Shown here one piece after another: positions 42,401-54,822 of a DNA stretch of 64,000 bases; the stretch's first letter is position 1, and the number at the start of each line of letters is the position of its first letter. The stretch comes from Monodelphis domestica (lineage: Eukaryota > Chordata > Mammalia > Didelphimorphia > Didelphidae), in assembly GCF_027887165.1 (NCBI RefSeq), contig NC_077235.1:17383383-17447382 (forward strand), read 5' to 3'. Both the position numbers and the translations under genes were made by a program. The notes beneath the pieces were generated by a model. The model had not been told where the DNA came from, searched no databases, and saw nothing but the letters and a program-made list of their open reading frames with translations.

Positions 42401-45131
42401 TTTTTATTGCATTATGATCTAAAAAGGTTGAATTTATTATTTCTGCTTTTTTGCATTTGTTTGCCATGATTTTATGCCCTACTACATGGTCAATCTTTGT
42501 GAATGAAAAGAAATCCCTATTTATTTTTCTCCATATAACTATTAACTCTAAGTTTTCTAAGTTTTCACTCACATCTCTTACCTCTTTCTTATTTATTTTT
42601 TTGGTTTTGTTTATCTAGATCTGATAGAGGCAGGTTCAGGTCTCCCCTTAGTATAGTTTTACTATTTATTTCCTCCTTATGATACAATAGTTTCTCCTTT
42701 ACAAATTTGGTTGCTATACCATTTGGTGCATACATGTTCAGTACTGATATTTCCTCATTGTCTATACGGCCTTTTATCAGAATGTAAATTATCTTCCCTA
42801 TCTCTTTTAATCAGATCTATTTTTACTTTGGCTTCATCAGATATCATGATTGTGACTCCTGCCTTTTATTTCTCAGTTGATATCCAATAGATTTTGCTCA
42901 GGCTCACATGTGTTTCTTGTAAATATCATACAGTGGGATTTTGATTTCTAATCCATACTTGTATTTGCTTCTGTTTTATGGGCAAGTTCATCCCATTCAC
43001 ATTCAGAACTATGATTATGATTTCCTCTCCTTGTCCTGCCCTTTCTTCTTTCACTATTTCCTTTTACACCAGTGTTTTGCTTTTAAACAGTCCCCCTAAT
43101 CCTCATCTTTATTTTACTTCCCTTTTTACTTCCTCCCTTCTTATTACCCTCTTATTTTTCTTTAGAGTCTATTAAATTCCCACTCCCCTCTCTTTCCCTC
43201 CATTTTCGTACTTCCCCCCCCACTCCCCCCCCCAGGTTTTCCCTCTCAATTTTTCTGTAGGGTAAGGTAGATTTTGATACCCCAGTGGGTCTGGATGCTA
43301 TTCCCTCTGAGAATTGATTCCAATAAGAGTAAGATTTCAATATTACCAGTTAGCACTCTCTTCCTCTCCTTCTTATAATAGTATTCTTCTCCCCTCCCTC
43401 TTATGCACCTCTTTATGTGGTATAGATTATCTTATTTATCTTATTACTTCACATTTCTCTTGGTGCCATCTTCTATTCCCCCGTTTTTGTTTTTTACATA
43501 TCATCTTAAACTAATTAGGACCCCAAAATCTACCTATGAATAATTCTTCTAACTACTATAATAGTGAATACATTTTTATAGTTACAAATAACATTTTTCC
43601 ATATAGGAATATAAACAATTTGATCTTATTGAAGCCCTTAAAAAAGGAAAAAATCCCCCATCCCTTATTTCCCTTTTCATGTTTCTCTTGATTTTTGTAT
43701 TTTGACATCAAATTTTCTGTTTAGTTCTGATCTTTTTTTTTTTAACAAATACTTGGAAATCTTCTATTTTGTTAAATGCCCATACTTTCCCTTGAAAGTA
43801 TATAGTCAGCTTTCATGGGTAGGCGATCCTTGGTTGTACACCCAATTCTCTTGCCTTTCTGAATGTCAAATTCCAAACCTTGCAGTCCTTTAGTGTGGAG
43901 GCTGCCAGCTCTTGTGTAATCCTGATTTGTGCTCCTTGATATCTGAATTTTCTTTTTCTGGCTTCTTGTAATATTTTCTCCTTAGCTTGGAAACACTTGA
44001 ATTTCTCAATTACATTCCTAGGAATTGTCTTTTGAGGGTTTAATGTAGAGAGTAATCTATAGACTCTTTCAATGTCTATTATTCTGTTATTGAAGAACAT
44101 CAGGAAATTTTCTGCATCTATTGAAAGAATCATGTCATCTCTGTTTCTTTGACTGTTGATATGGTCAATTATGTGAATGGTTTTTCTAATATTAAACCAT
44201 CCTTGCATTCCTGGAATAAATCCTACCTGGTCATAGTGAATAATTCTCATGATCACTTGCTGGAGTATTTTTTCTAATATTTTATTTAAGATTTTTGCAT
44301 CTATGTTCATTAAGCAGATTGATCTATAGTTTTCTCTCTCTGTTTTTGACCTGCCTGGCTTTGGAATCAGTATCATATTTGTGTTGTAAAAGGAATTTGG
44401 TAGAACTCCTTCTTGTCTTATTTTGTCAAATGATTTCTAGAGTATTTTTGATTAATTTTTCTTTAAATGTTTTATAGAATTCACTTGGGAATCCATCTGA
44501 CCCTGGGAATTTTTTCTTAGGAAGTTCTTTGATGGCTTGCTCAATTTCTTTTGTTGAGATGGGATTGTTTAAGTATTTTATTTGCTTTTTTATTTTGTGT
44601 TGGTGATCATGGCTGTGTTATTTTTTCCCCCTCTGTATTATCTTTCCTTCCCAGGCAGAAATCTGAGTGAGGAGGGCAGGTAGCTCTTTGTGTGTCCAGC
44701 TATAAAGAGGCTTGCTTACCTTGAGGATATTTTCCCAGTATCTTTAGTGTTTGTTGTGGGCAGCCTGGTTCTGCCCTATCTCTGTACCCAGACTCCACGC
44801 TCTTCAGTCTTGGGTCCCAAGCCTTTCTGGGAAGGCCTTGCACTTCCCTCAGGTTAAGTCTGTGGCGCCATCAGCCAGCCTCCTAGAATTTATAGATTGC
44901 CTTTGCCCTTGCCCTGACTCTGACACAGTAGGTGGTGTGGGGGAGGGGTGATCAGCTTGCACTTTGGTAGGTGAAATTTTACTCCCTTATAGTGTGGAAA
45001 TACCCAAACACTGCCTACCTTCAAGTCTGCACCTTGTGGCATAGAACCTTTCAGATGCTTTGTTGTGATCAGTTGTGAGGAGAGTCTGGCCATTCCAGCT
45101 ATTCTGTGGCCATCTTAACCAGGAAGTCCCC
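39490..45131 (-). mobile_element. Chimeric long L1 lacking its 3' UTR
   Basis: Reading the minus strand from the right: 5' UTR (about 45131-44590; CCATCTTAACC-type end at 45110), an RT fragment (44376-44100), the ORF1 C-terminal half (44098-43813; [30 protein letters not shown]), ORF2 endonuclease and RT (to about 41 kb; [40 protein letters not shown]), then ORF2 to 39490. The ORF1 N-terminus is replaced by RT sequence. The 3' end is cut where it meets the preceding L1. Not autonomous. Confidence 0.75.
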
Positions 45132-45179
45132 CTTTCTCCCATAGGTGATTTTCAAATATGGCCCAGGGTAAAAAATAGC

Positions 45180-45325
45180 CTTGGCTCAAGTTCTGCTTCT
45201 GCCACTTATTGTGTGACCTTGGGCAAGTCACTTAATTTCTCTGAGCCTCAGTTTTTACATCTATAAAAAGGGAGAGATGATGACTTCTGAGATTTTCTCT
45301 GGTTTTATAGCCTATGATCCTATGA
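45180..45325 (+). repeat. MIR SINE
   Basis: 'tctgcttctgccacttattgtgtgaccttgggcaagtcacttaatttctctgagcctcagtttttacatctataaaaaggg' is a clear MIR copy, one of the best preserved ancient SINEs in the window. Confidence 0.82.
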
Positions 45326-45790
45326 AGTAAATGTTTCTCTAAAAGCCACAGCAGAAGGCAAAGCCAGCATAGTCCCCGGGCAGCTGAGGAGCTGTGGAAC
45401 CTTCCTGGATGCCTGAGGAATGTGTGGTCTCTAACATTTAATAGGGTCATATCAGAATCACATCAGGATAAAAGAGCCAACTCCTGGTTAGTAATCATAT
45501 AAGGAGAAAGATAGAAAGATGAGCTTGAGATATCCTATGATGCAAGAAATTAATATAACAAAGTCAAGTGACTGAAAAATTAAAAGATCATGTAAAGTAC
45601 TTTATGAAAAGCTAATTACCTGTAAAAAAGAAGTTAAGTGATTTTAAAACCAGAGGACTAAATACCATGACCAAACAAAAAAATTGGAAATAATCTTTCA
45701 ATAAAGCAGAAAACCGCCCAAATCTATTAGAACTAGATAGAATAATAAAAACATTAAGATTATAAATCTCACCTGCTAAAAGTATCCCCA
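45326..45790. other. Gene-free stretch, nothing recognised
   Basis: Unassigned sequence between a MIR and a young SINE; no coding exon seen. Confidence 0.45.
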
Positions 45791-45791
45791 A

Positions 45792-45995
45792 GGGGCAGCT
45801 GGGTATCTCAGTGGTTTGAGAGCCAGACCTAGAGACAGGAGGTCCTGGGTTCAAATCTGGCCTCAGACTCTTCCTAGCTATGCGACCCTGGGCAAGTCAC
45901 TTCACCCCCATTGCCTAGCCCATACCACTCTTCTGCCTTGGAACAAATACCCAGTATTGATTCTAAGATGGAAGGTAAGGGTTTTATTTTTTAAA
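45792..45995 (+). mobile_element. Marsupial CORE-SINE
   Basis: Complete copy: 'ggggcagctgggtatctcagtgg', 'caggaggtcctgggttcaaat', core 'agctatgcgaccctgggcaagtcac', tail 'gaaggtaagggttttattttttaaa'. Confidence 0.9.
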
Positions 45996-48861
45996 TAAAT
46001 TTATCCCTAAGCTGAAAAATACTCAATAATTTAACAACCAAAATCCAGAGCTTCCAAATCAAAGAAAAAATATACCACAGATAGTGAGAATACTGACATA
46101 CCATGGTTCAGAACAAAAATCTAAACTTCAACTACCATAAAGGAGTAGAAAACTTGGAATGGGATATTCCAAAAAGTGAAATAAGATGTAAAACAACCAA
46201 GAATAAATTACCCTAAAATATATATGCACACAAGACTACAGGGGAAGATATGCTTTTAATAGAATTGGAGGAGGGTGTTAGGCAAGCAGAAATCTCCTGA
46301 AATCACTCACATAATGGTTTAACATGCATGTGCACAAATAGTATACTATAAAAATACATTAAATTCAATAGTGAATATTCTCCAGGGGGCGGAGCCAAAA
46401 TGGCAGCTTAGCATCAAAAATGGAAACCTGACAATCCTTCCAAATCAATCTTTAAAATGAGGCACAAAACAGGAGTCAAAAATCAACAGCAAGATGGAGT
46501 GAGAGGGCTCTCCTATTGAATATAACTTGAAAACTATGCAGAGAGAGTCCACTTTCATAGGATAAGGGAGACCTAGAAGAAAAACTGCACACTTAGGAGT
46601 GTGGCTAACCACTCCCATCTATTATTTGAGGTTCTGAGTCAGGGAAAAGGCCAACTTTGGGATCCAGGGACCCTGGCTACACCAACAACAGAGCAACCCA
46701 CAACCCAGACCCACCCTTTGAAGACCCAGGTTCTGCCATCACCCTATGGTAAAGCCTGGAAGTCCATAGGGGTTGACCCTTTCAAGGATGGGCTGCAGTG
46801 AAGACGTGGCCCCACAGCAAAATAGTTCACAGTGCCAATTTCTGCAAGCCATTAGCAGAGGAGAAAAAACCATCAGCTTTCAGAATTCCCAGTTCACGTG
46901 CAAAAAAGGGATGGGAAAATGAGAAAACAGGAAATTAACTAACCCAAGAAAATTTCTATGGAGGAAAAGAGCAAAGCACAGTCAACAGAGGATGGTGAAA
47001 TCCAAGCAATCACATGCAAAAGTTCAAAGAAAAAAGGAATTGGTCTAAAGCATTACAAAGACTCAAAAAGGAATTTAAAAATCAAATAGACAGATGGAAG
47101 AAAAATAGGAAAAGGAAGTGAAAGTAACGCAAAAAGAAAATAGCTTATAAAAGCAAAATTGGTCACCTAGGGAAAAAGGCAAAAAATCTAATGCAGAACA
47201 AAATGCCATGAAAAGTGGAATGATCCAAATGGAAAGGAAGATAAAAAGGTCATGGAAAAATTCAGTCTTTAAAAATTAGAATTATACAAATAGACATGAA
47301 AGACGTTACAAGGGATCTAGAAATAATAAAACAAAATCAAGAGAATGAAAAAATAGAAGAAAATATGTAATATTTTCTTGAAAAAAACAGATGACATAGA
47401 AAATATATTGAGGAGAGACAATCTAAGAATTATTGAACTACTTGAGTCATGATTTTAAAAAATACCAGGCATCATATTATAATAAATTATTCAATACAAC
47501 TTCCCTGATATTCTTGAAAAAAAGAGGAAAATAGACATTGAAAGAATCCACAGATCACCTCCTGTAATTAGTTATTCATTTAAATCTAACATCTTCAAAT
47601 GACAACTCCCAAGAATGTTATAGCCAAGTTCAAGAGCTCCCAGGGGAAGGAGAAAATACTGCTAGCAGTCTATTTCTGAAACAATTCAATATCATGGAGT
47701 CACATCAGGATTACACAGAATCTGGAAGCTTCTATATTGAAATACTGGAAAGCTTGGAATATGACATTCCAGAAGGTAAGGGAACTGGGTTTACAACAAA
47801 GAATCACCTACCCATTAAAAGTGACTATGTTTTTTCAGGGGAAAATATGGTCACTTAACGAAGATTTCCAAGCATTTTTGAAGAAAAGACCAGACATAAA
47901 CAGAAAATTTGAGGTCCAAATACAAAATTCAAGAGAAGCAAAAAAGGGGGAAAAAGAAAGGGAAAAAATTTTTAGGGCTTCAGTAAGGTCACATTGTTTA
48001 TATTCCTATATGGGAAGATATCAATAACTCTTAAAATTATTATTATCATAGTATTACAAAGAAGTATACATAGACAGAAGGTGGGGTAGTAAGATGCTTA
48101 GGATATGTAAAAAAAAATTCAGGGTGAAAAAGAGGATTGCACTAAGAGAAATGGGAAGAGAGAAGTAAAATACAGTAATTTAAATCACATAAAGAGGTAC
48201 GGGGTGGAGAAATTATTACAGTGGAAGGGAGGATGAGGGTGGTGACAGGTAATACTTAAACCTTATTCTCATTGGAATTAGCTCAGAAGGGGAAGAACAG
48301 ATAGATTCATTGAGGTTTAGAATCTTATCTTACCCTTTAGAGAAATAGAATGGGAAAGGAGGTGGTGTGGAGGGGAGTAATATAAGGGAGGGGGCATGGG
48401 GGGTAATTAAAAGCAAAACACTGGTGTGGAGGGAAAGAGTGAAAGGAGAGAGGACAGGATTAAAAGAGGAAAGGAAGATATATGAGGATATACAGGTGGT
48501 AATCATAACTATGAAGGTAAACATGATGAACTCACCCATAAAATGAGCAGACAGAATGGATTAAAAATCAGAATCCTACCATACATTGTTCAGGAGAAAG
48601 ACTTTTAAGGCAAGCAGACATATATACACAATAAAGGTAAGTGGCTGGAGTAGAATCTATTGGACTTCAACTGAGTCAAAAAAGCAGAGGTAGCAATCAT
48701 GATCTTAGACAAAGCTAAAGCAAAAATAGTTCTTAATCAGATAAGGAAGGTGATTACATCTTGATAAAAGATAGTATAGACAATGAAGTACTATCAGTAA
48801 ATAATGACAGAGCCATAAGACACTTTAGTCCCACTGAGGAAAGCAGCCATAAAAATCATGT

Positions 48862-49385
48862 CTGTACTTCTAGTCTGCGATCTTTGGCAACACCAATTTC
48901 TAGCAAGAACTACAGGCCTTTGTTAGGAGCCAAGGTTAAGCTCTAGATAGTGAGCTAGACCTTCCTTAGGTAGGCTGGAAGTGTCTGGATCAACTCCTGA
49001 TGCAGTAAGCCTTGAACCATATCTACAAAGCTTACCACTACTCCTTTGAGGTAAGAGACCTTGGGGCCGTATCTTCATGGACACAGGTAAGTAAAGACTA
49101 AAGAACCTTTGGGATTTCGCAAGACTGAATTGCACGGCTGTGTGCCTCACTCTCTATAATTCCCCTAATTCCAGATTGGTCCATTATGCTCTAGTGCTTC
49201 TAGCTCTGGATTGGTTCATGTTGTAATGCTTTTTTAGTTACTAGAGCAAAATTTCATATATGTACTAATCTCAACTGGATTTGTGGTATCATCCACATTC
49301 TCCCTCAACCCTGTTATTCTCTCATCCACTTGGACCCCTGTGCTCCCTCCTCCAGAGTTGGCCTCCAGAAAAATAAGACCCTGAC
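48862..49385. mobile_element. LTR-like insertion inside the plus-strand L1
   Basis: About 520 bp, starting TGTCTGTACTTC and ending CCTGACA, interrupt the L1 endonuclease region between '...gaggaaagcagccataaaa' and 'catatatgcaccaaatgatatagcatc', which is continuous in other L1 copies. The TG...CA ends and 'aataagaccc' before the end suggest a small LTR, but no clear target-site duplication was found. Confidence 0.45.
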
Positions 49386-51905
49386 AAAATAACATATATG
49401 CACCAAATGATATAGCATCTAGATTTTTAAAGGATAAACTAAAGAATCTTTAGGAAGAAAGAGATAGTAAAACTATACTAGTAGGGGACCTCAACCTTCC
49501 TCTATGGGAACTAGATAAATCTAACAAAAAATAATTAAGAAAGAAGTAAAGGAAGTGAATGAAATCCTAGAAAAGTTTGATTTTAAAGATATCTGGAGAA
49601 AACTGAATAGGGATAAAAAGAAATATACCTCTTTTTAGCATTATATAGTACATACACAAAGATTGATCATGTACTAGGACATAAAAACTTCACAACAGAA
49701 TGCAGAAAAGCAGAAATAATAAATGCAACTTTTTCAGATCATAATGCAATAAAAATACAACAGAGGTTCATGGAGAGTGAAATTAAAAATTAATTGGAAA
49801 CTAAATATTCTGATTCTTCAAAAAGGTGGGTCAAAAACAAATAAAAAACAATCACTAATTTCATTGAAGAGAATAACAATAAGGATCAAATTTATCAAAA
49901 TTTATGAGATATAGCAAAAGTAGTACTAAGGAAAATTTATATCCCTGAATGCTCATGTCAATAAAATAGACAAAAAGCAGATCAAAGCAGACCAATAAAT
50001 TGGACATGCAACTAAAAGAAAAAATTAAAAATCCCTAATTAAAAACTAAATTGGAAATCCTAAAAATCAAAAGAGAAATTAATAAAATTGAAAGTAAAAC
50101 AACTATTGAACTAATCAACACTAAGAACTAGTTTTATGAAAAAATTAAAGCATTAGTTAATTTGATTTAAAAAAAAAATCAAATGAACAGTATCAAAAAT
50201 GAAAAAGGTGATTTCACCTCTAATGAAGAGGAAATTAAAGCAATCATTAGGAGTTATTTTGCTCAATTATGTGAAAATAAATCTGATATTCTAGGCAAAA
50301 TGGATGAATATTTACAAAAATATAAATTGTCTAGATGAGAGAATGACAAAAAAGGAAATAGAATACTTAAATTATCTCATTTCAGAAAAAGAAATTAAAC
50401 AAGCTATCAATGAACTTCCTAAGAAAAAATCCCCAGAGCGAAATGGATTCCCAAGTGAAGTCTATTAAACAGATATTCCCAATACTATATGAATTGCTTG
50501 GCAAAATAAGCAAAGAAGGAGTTCTACCAAATTGTTTTTATGACATAGATTTGGTGATGATAATTAATCCAGGAAGACCAAAAACAGAGAAAGGAAATTA
50601 CAGAGCAATTTCCTTAATGAACATTAATGCAAAAATCTTAACTAAATTACTAGCAAAGAGACTACAGTAATGTTACAAAGATTATTTACACTAACCAAGT
50701 GGAATTTAAAGCAAGAATGCAAGGCTGGTTTAATATCAGGAAAACTAGCAGCATAATTGACCATATCAATAACCGAAGTAACAGAAATCCCATGATTATC
50801 TCAATAAATGCAGAAAAAGCCTCTGCCAAAAAAAACAACACCCATTCCTCCTGGGAAAAAAAAAACAGGAAAAAAGGACCTTTCCTTAACATAAGTAGAA
50901 TTTATGTAAAACCATCAGCAAATATCATTGGAAGCGGTGATGTTATAAGTCTTCCCAAAAAGATCAGGAGTGAAACAAGGATGCTCATTATCACCACTAT
51001 TATTTAATATAATAGAAATGCTAGCTTTAGCAATTAGAGAAGAAAAAGAAATTGAAAGAATTAAAGTAGGCAATAATAAAACTAAACTATCACTCTATGA
51101 GGATGATATAATGGTACAGTTGGAGAATCCTAGAGATCAACTAAACTATTTCAAATAAATAACTTTCCTAAAGTTTCAAGATTCAAAATAAATCCACATA
51201 AATCATCAGCATTTCTACACATTTCCAATAAAACTCAACAACAAGAGTTAGAAAGAGAAACTCCATTTAAAATCACTCTAGACAATATAAAATCTTGGGA
51301 ATCTACTCACCAAGACATACACAGTAATTATATGAGTAAAATTATAAAACACTTCACACAAAGTTAGATGGAAACAATTGGAAAAATATTAACTACTTAT
51401 GGGTAGTCTGAGCTAATATAATAAAAAAGATGATCCTACATAAATTAATTTATGTAGAGTCATACCAAAAGATAAAAAAACGGGGAGTGAAAAAAGATCA
51501 CAATTCATCTGGAGGTACAAAAGATAAAAAATATCAAGAAAACTAATGAAAAAAATGTAACAGATGTTAACCTAGCAGTACCAGTTAAACTCTACTATAA
51601 AGCAGTAATCATCAAAATAATTTTGTACTGACAAATAGAAGATCAATGCAATAGACATGGGAAAAATAACCTCAGAAATCTAGGGTTTGATGAACCTAAA
51701 GATCTTAGCTTTTAATATAAGAACTCATTATTTGACAAAATTGCTAGGAAAATTGGAAAAAGAGCATGGCAAAAATTAGATTGAGATCAATATCTCACTA
51801 CCAAGATAAGGTCAAAATGGATATATGCTTAACCATAAAGTGATATAAGTAAATTAGGGGGATGTAGACTAGTTTACCTGTCAGACCTATGGACGACGGA
51901 AGAAT

Positions 51906-52212
51906 TTTTTTTTTTGCTCTTGAAAATTTTTATTTAATTTAGAATGTTTTTCCATGGTTAAAAGATTCATGTTCTTTCCCTCCCCTCCCTCCAACCCCCT
52001 CCCATAGCTGATATGCAATTCCACTGGATTTTATACATGTCATTGATCAAGACATATTTCTATATTATTGATATTTGCACTAGGATGATCATTTGGAGTC
52101 TCTATCACCAATCAAATTCCCATCAAGCCATGCATTCGAGAAGTTGTTTTTCTTCTGTGTTTCTATTCCCACATTTCTTCCCATGAATGTAGATAGTGTT
52201 CTTTTTCATAAG
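51906..52212 (-). mobile_element. Short L1 3' end nested in the plus-strand L1
   Basis: T-run at 51906-51916 then minus-oriented L1 3' UTR (tttaatttagaatgtttttccatgg ... gtgttctttttcataa). The host L1 resumes at 52213 (gaccagagggcaagaatttatg). Flanks 'gacgacggaagaat' and 'gaccagagggcaagaat' look like a diverged target-site duplication. Confidence 0.8.
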
Positions 52213-52537
52213 ACCAGAGGGCAAGAATTTATGACCAAACAAGGGACAGAGAACATTACAAGAAGTAAAATGAATAATTTGTATTATATTAAATTAAAAA
52301 GGTTTTGTACAAACAAAACCAGTGCAAGCAACAATAGAAGGGAAGCAACAAATTGGAGAAAATTTTTATAACAAATTTCTCTGATAAAGGTCTCATTTCT
52401 CAAATATATAAAGAACCAAATCAAATTTATAAGAATCCAAATAATTCTCCATTTGATAAATGCTCAAAGGATATGAATGTGCAGTTTACAGATAAATGGA
52501 AAGCTATTAATAATCATGAAAAAATATTCTAAATCCT

Positions 52538-54822
52538 TTTTTAAAAAAATCTTAGTCAATTTAGAACATTATTCCTAGGTTACAAGAACCATATTCTATC
52601 CCTCCCTCCTCTACCCCTACCCTTCCTGTAGCCCACATGGTATTCCACTGGGTATTACACGTGTCCTTGATCAGAAACTATTTCCACATTGTTGATGTTT
52701 GCACTGGGATGTTCATTTAGAGTCTATGTCCCCAATCATATCCACCTCAACCAATGTAGTTGTTTCTCTTTGGTGGTTCTACTCCCACAGTTTTCCCACT
52801 AAATGTGGATAGCTTTTTCTCTCATAGATCCCTCCAAGTTGTTCTGAATCACTGCATTGCCACTAATGGAGGAGTCCATTCCATTCAATTCCACAACAGT
52901 ATATCAGTCTCTGTGTACAATATTTTCCTGGTTCTGCTCCCTTCACTCTGCATCAATTTCTGGAAGCCTTTCCAGTTCACAAGGAATTCCTCCACTTTAT
53001 TATTCCTATGAGCATAATAGTATTCCATCAACAACAGATACCACAATTTGTTCAGCCATTCCCCAATTGAAGGGTATCCCCTCATTTTCCAATTTTTTGC
53101 CACCACAAAGAGCACAGCTATGAATATTCTCATACAAGCCTTTTTCCTTATCTCTTTGGGGTACAAACCCAGCTGTGCTATGGCTGGATCAAAGGGCAAA
53201 CCAGTCCTTTGGGCATAGTTCCAAATTGCCCTCCAGAATGGTGGAAACAATTTACAACTCCACCAGCAATGCATTAATGTCCAGATTTTGTTACATCCCC
53301 TCTAGCATTCATTACTTTCCTTTGCAGTCATGTTAGCCAATGTGCTAGGTGTGAGGTGATACCTCAGAGTTGTTTTGATTTGCATCTCTCTGATTATAAG
53401 AGATTTAGAACACTTTTTCATAGGCTTATTAATAGTTTTGATTTCTTTAACTGAAAATTGCCTATTCATGTCCCTTGCCCATTTATCAATTGGAGAATGG
53501 CTTGATTTTTTGTACAATTGGTTTAGCTCTTTATAAATGTGAGTAATTTTTGTCAGAGGTTTTTGTAATGAAGATTGTTTCCCAATTTGTTACTTCCCTT
53601 CTAATGTTGGTTCCATTGGTTTTGTTTGTACAAACACTTTATAATTTGATGTAATCAAAATTATTTATTTCATATTTTGTGATTTTTTTCCTAACTCTTG
53701 TTTGGTTTTAAAATCTTTCCTTTCCCAAAGATCTAACATGTATACTATTCTGTGTTCACCTAATTTACTTATAGATTCCTTCTTTATGTTCAAGTTATTC
53801 ACACAATCTCTCCCATACTTCCTTCCAATTTCCCCAGCAGTTTTTTTCTCCATCAAATAGTTAATTTTGGTTACAGAAGCTGGGATCTTTGGACTTGTCA
53901 TAGAATGTCCTGCTGAGGTCACTTACCCCAAGTCTATTCCCCTAATACTCCTTTCTGTCTCTTAGCTAGTACCATATGTTTTGATGACCACGGCTTTATA
54001 GTATAGTTTGAGATGCGGTACTGCAAGGCCACCTTCCTTTGCATTTTTTTCATAATTTCCCTGGATATCCTTGATCTTTTGTTCTTCTAAATGAACTTTG
54101 TTGTGGTTTTTCTAATTCAGTAAAAAAGTTTTTTCGTAATTCAATGCGTATGGCACTAAATAAGTAAGTTTGGGTAGGATGGTCATTTTTATTATGTTAG
54201 CTCATCCTACCCATGAGCACTTAATGTTCTTCTAATTGTTAAGATCTAGTTTTAATTGTGTGGAAAGTGTTTTGTAGTTTTGTTCATAATGTTCCTGTGT
54301 TTGTCTCAGCAGATAGATTCCTAAGTATTTTATATTGTCTAGGGTGGTTTTAAATGGAATTTCTCTTTCTAGTTCTTGCTGGTGATATGTGTTGGAGATA
54401 TCTAGAAATGCTGATGACTTATGGGGGTTTATTTTGTATCCTGCAACTTTAAGTTGTTGATTATTTCCACTAACTTTTTAGTTGATTCTCTGGGATTCTT
54501 TAAGTAGACCATCATATCACCTGCAAAGAGTGAGAGCTTGGTTTCCTCATTGCCAGTTTTAATACCTTTAATTTCTTTTTCTTCTCTAATTGCTACTGCT
54601 AGTGTTTCTAGTACAATGTTAAATAACAGATGTGATAATGGGCATCCTTGTTTTACTCCTGATTTTATTGGGAATGCATATAGTTTATCCCCATTGCAGA
54701 TGACATTTGCTGATGGTTTTAGAAAAATACTGTTTATTATTTTTAGGAAAGGCCCTTCTATTCCTATACTTTCTAATGTTTTTGATAGGAAGGAATGTTG
54801 TATTTTGTCAAAGGCTTTTTTT
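52538..54822 (-). mobile_element. 5'-truncated L1
   Basis: 3' UTR from 52538 (ttagtcaatttagaacattattcctagg), ORF2 C-terminus (52885-53274; 53302-53517 with MNRQFSVKEIKTINK and TLANMTAKESNEC), and ORF2 to the RT palm (54480-54820). Cut at 54822 by the next L1 3' end. Confidence 0.85.

Larger units (their letters stand above)
46384..52537 (+). mobile_element. Plus-strand L1, nearly full length but decayed
   Basis: 5' UTR starts at about 46384 (gggggcggagccaaaatggc). ORF1 remnants lie at about 46950-48030, ending with KVRELGLQQRITYPLK...FLKKRPDINRKFEVQI. ORF2 endonuclease remains near 48650-49800 and RT near 50280-51160 (KKKSP..., [23 protein letters not shown]); the remaining ORF2 runs to 52537. 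Two insertions interrupt it (48862-49385; 51906-52212). Many frameshifts: inactive. Confidence 0.8.
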
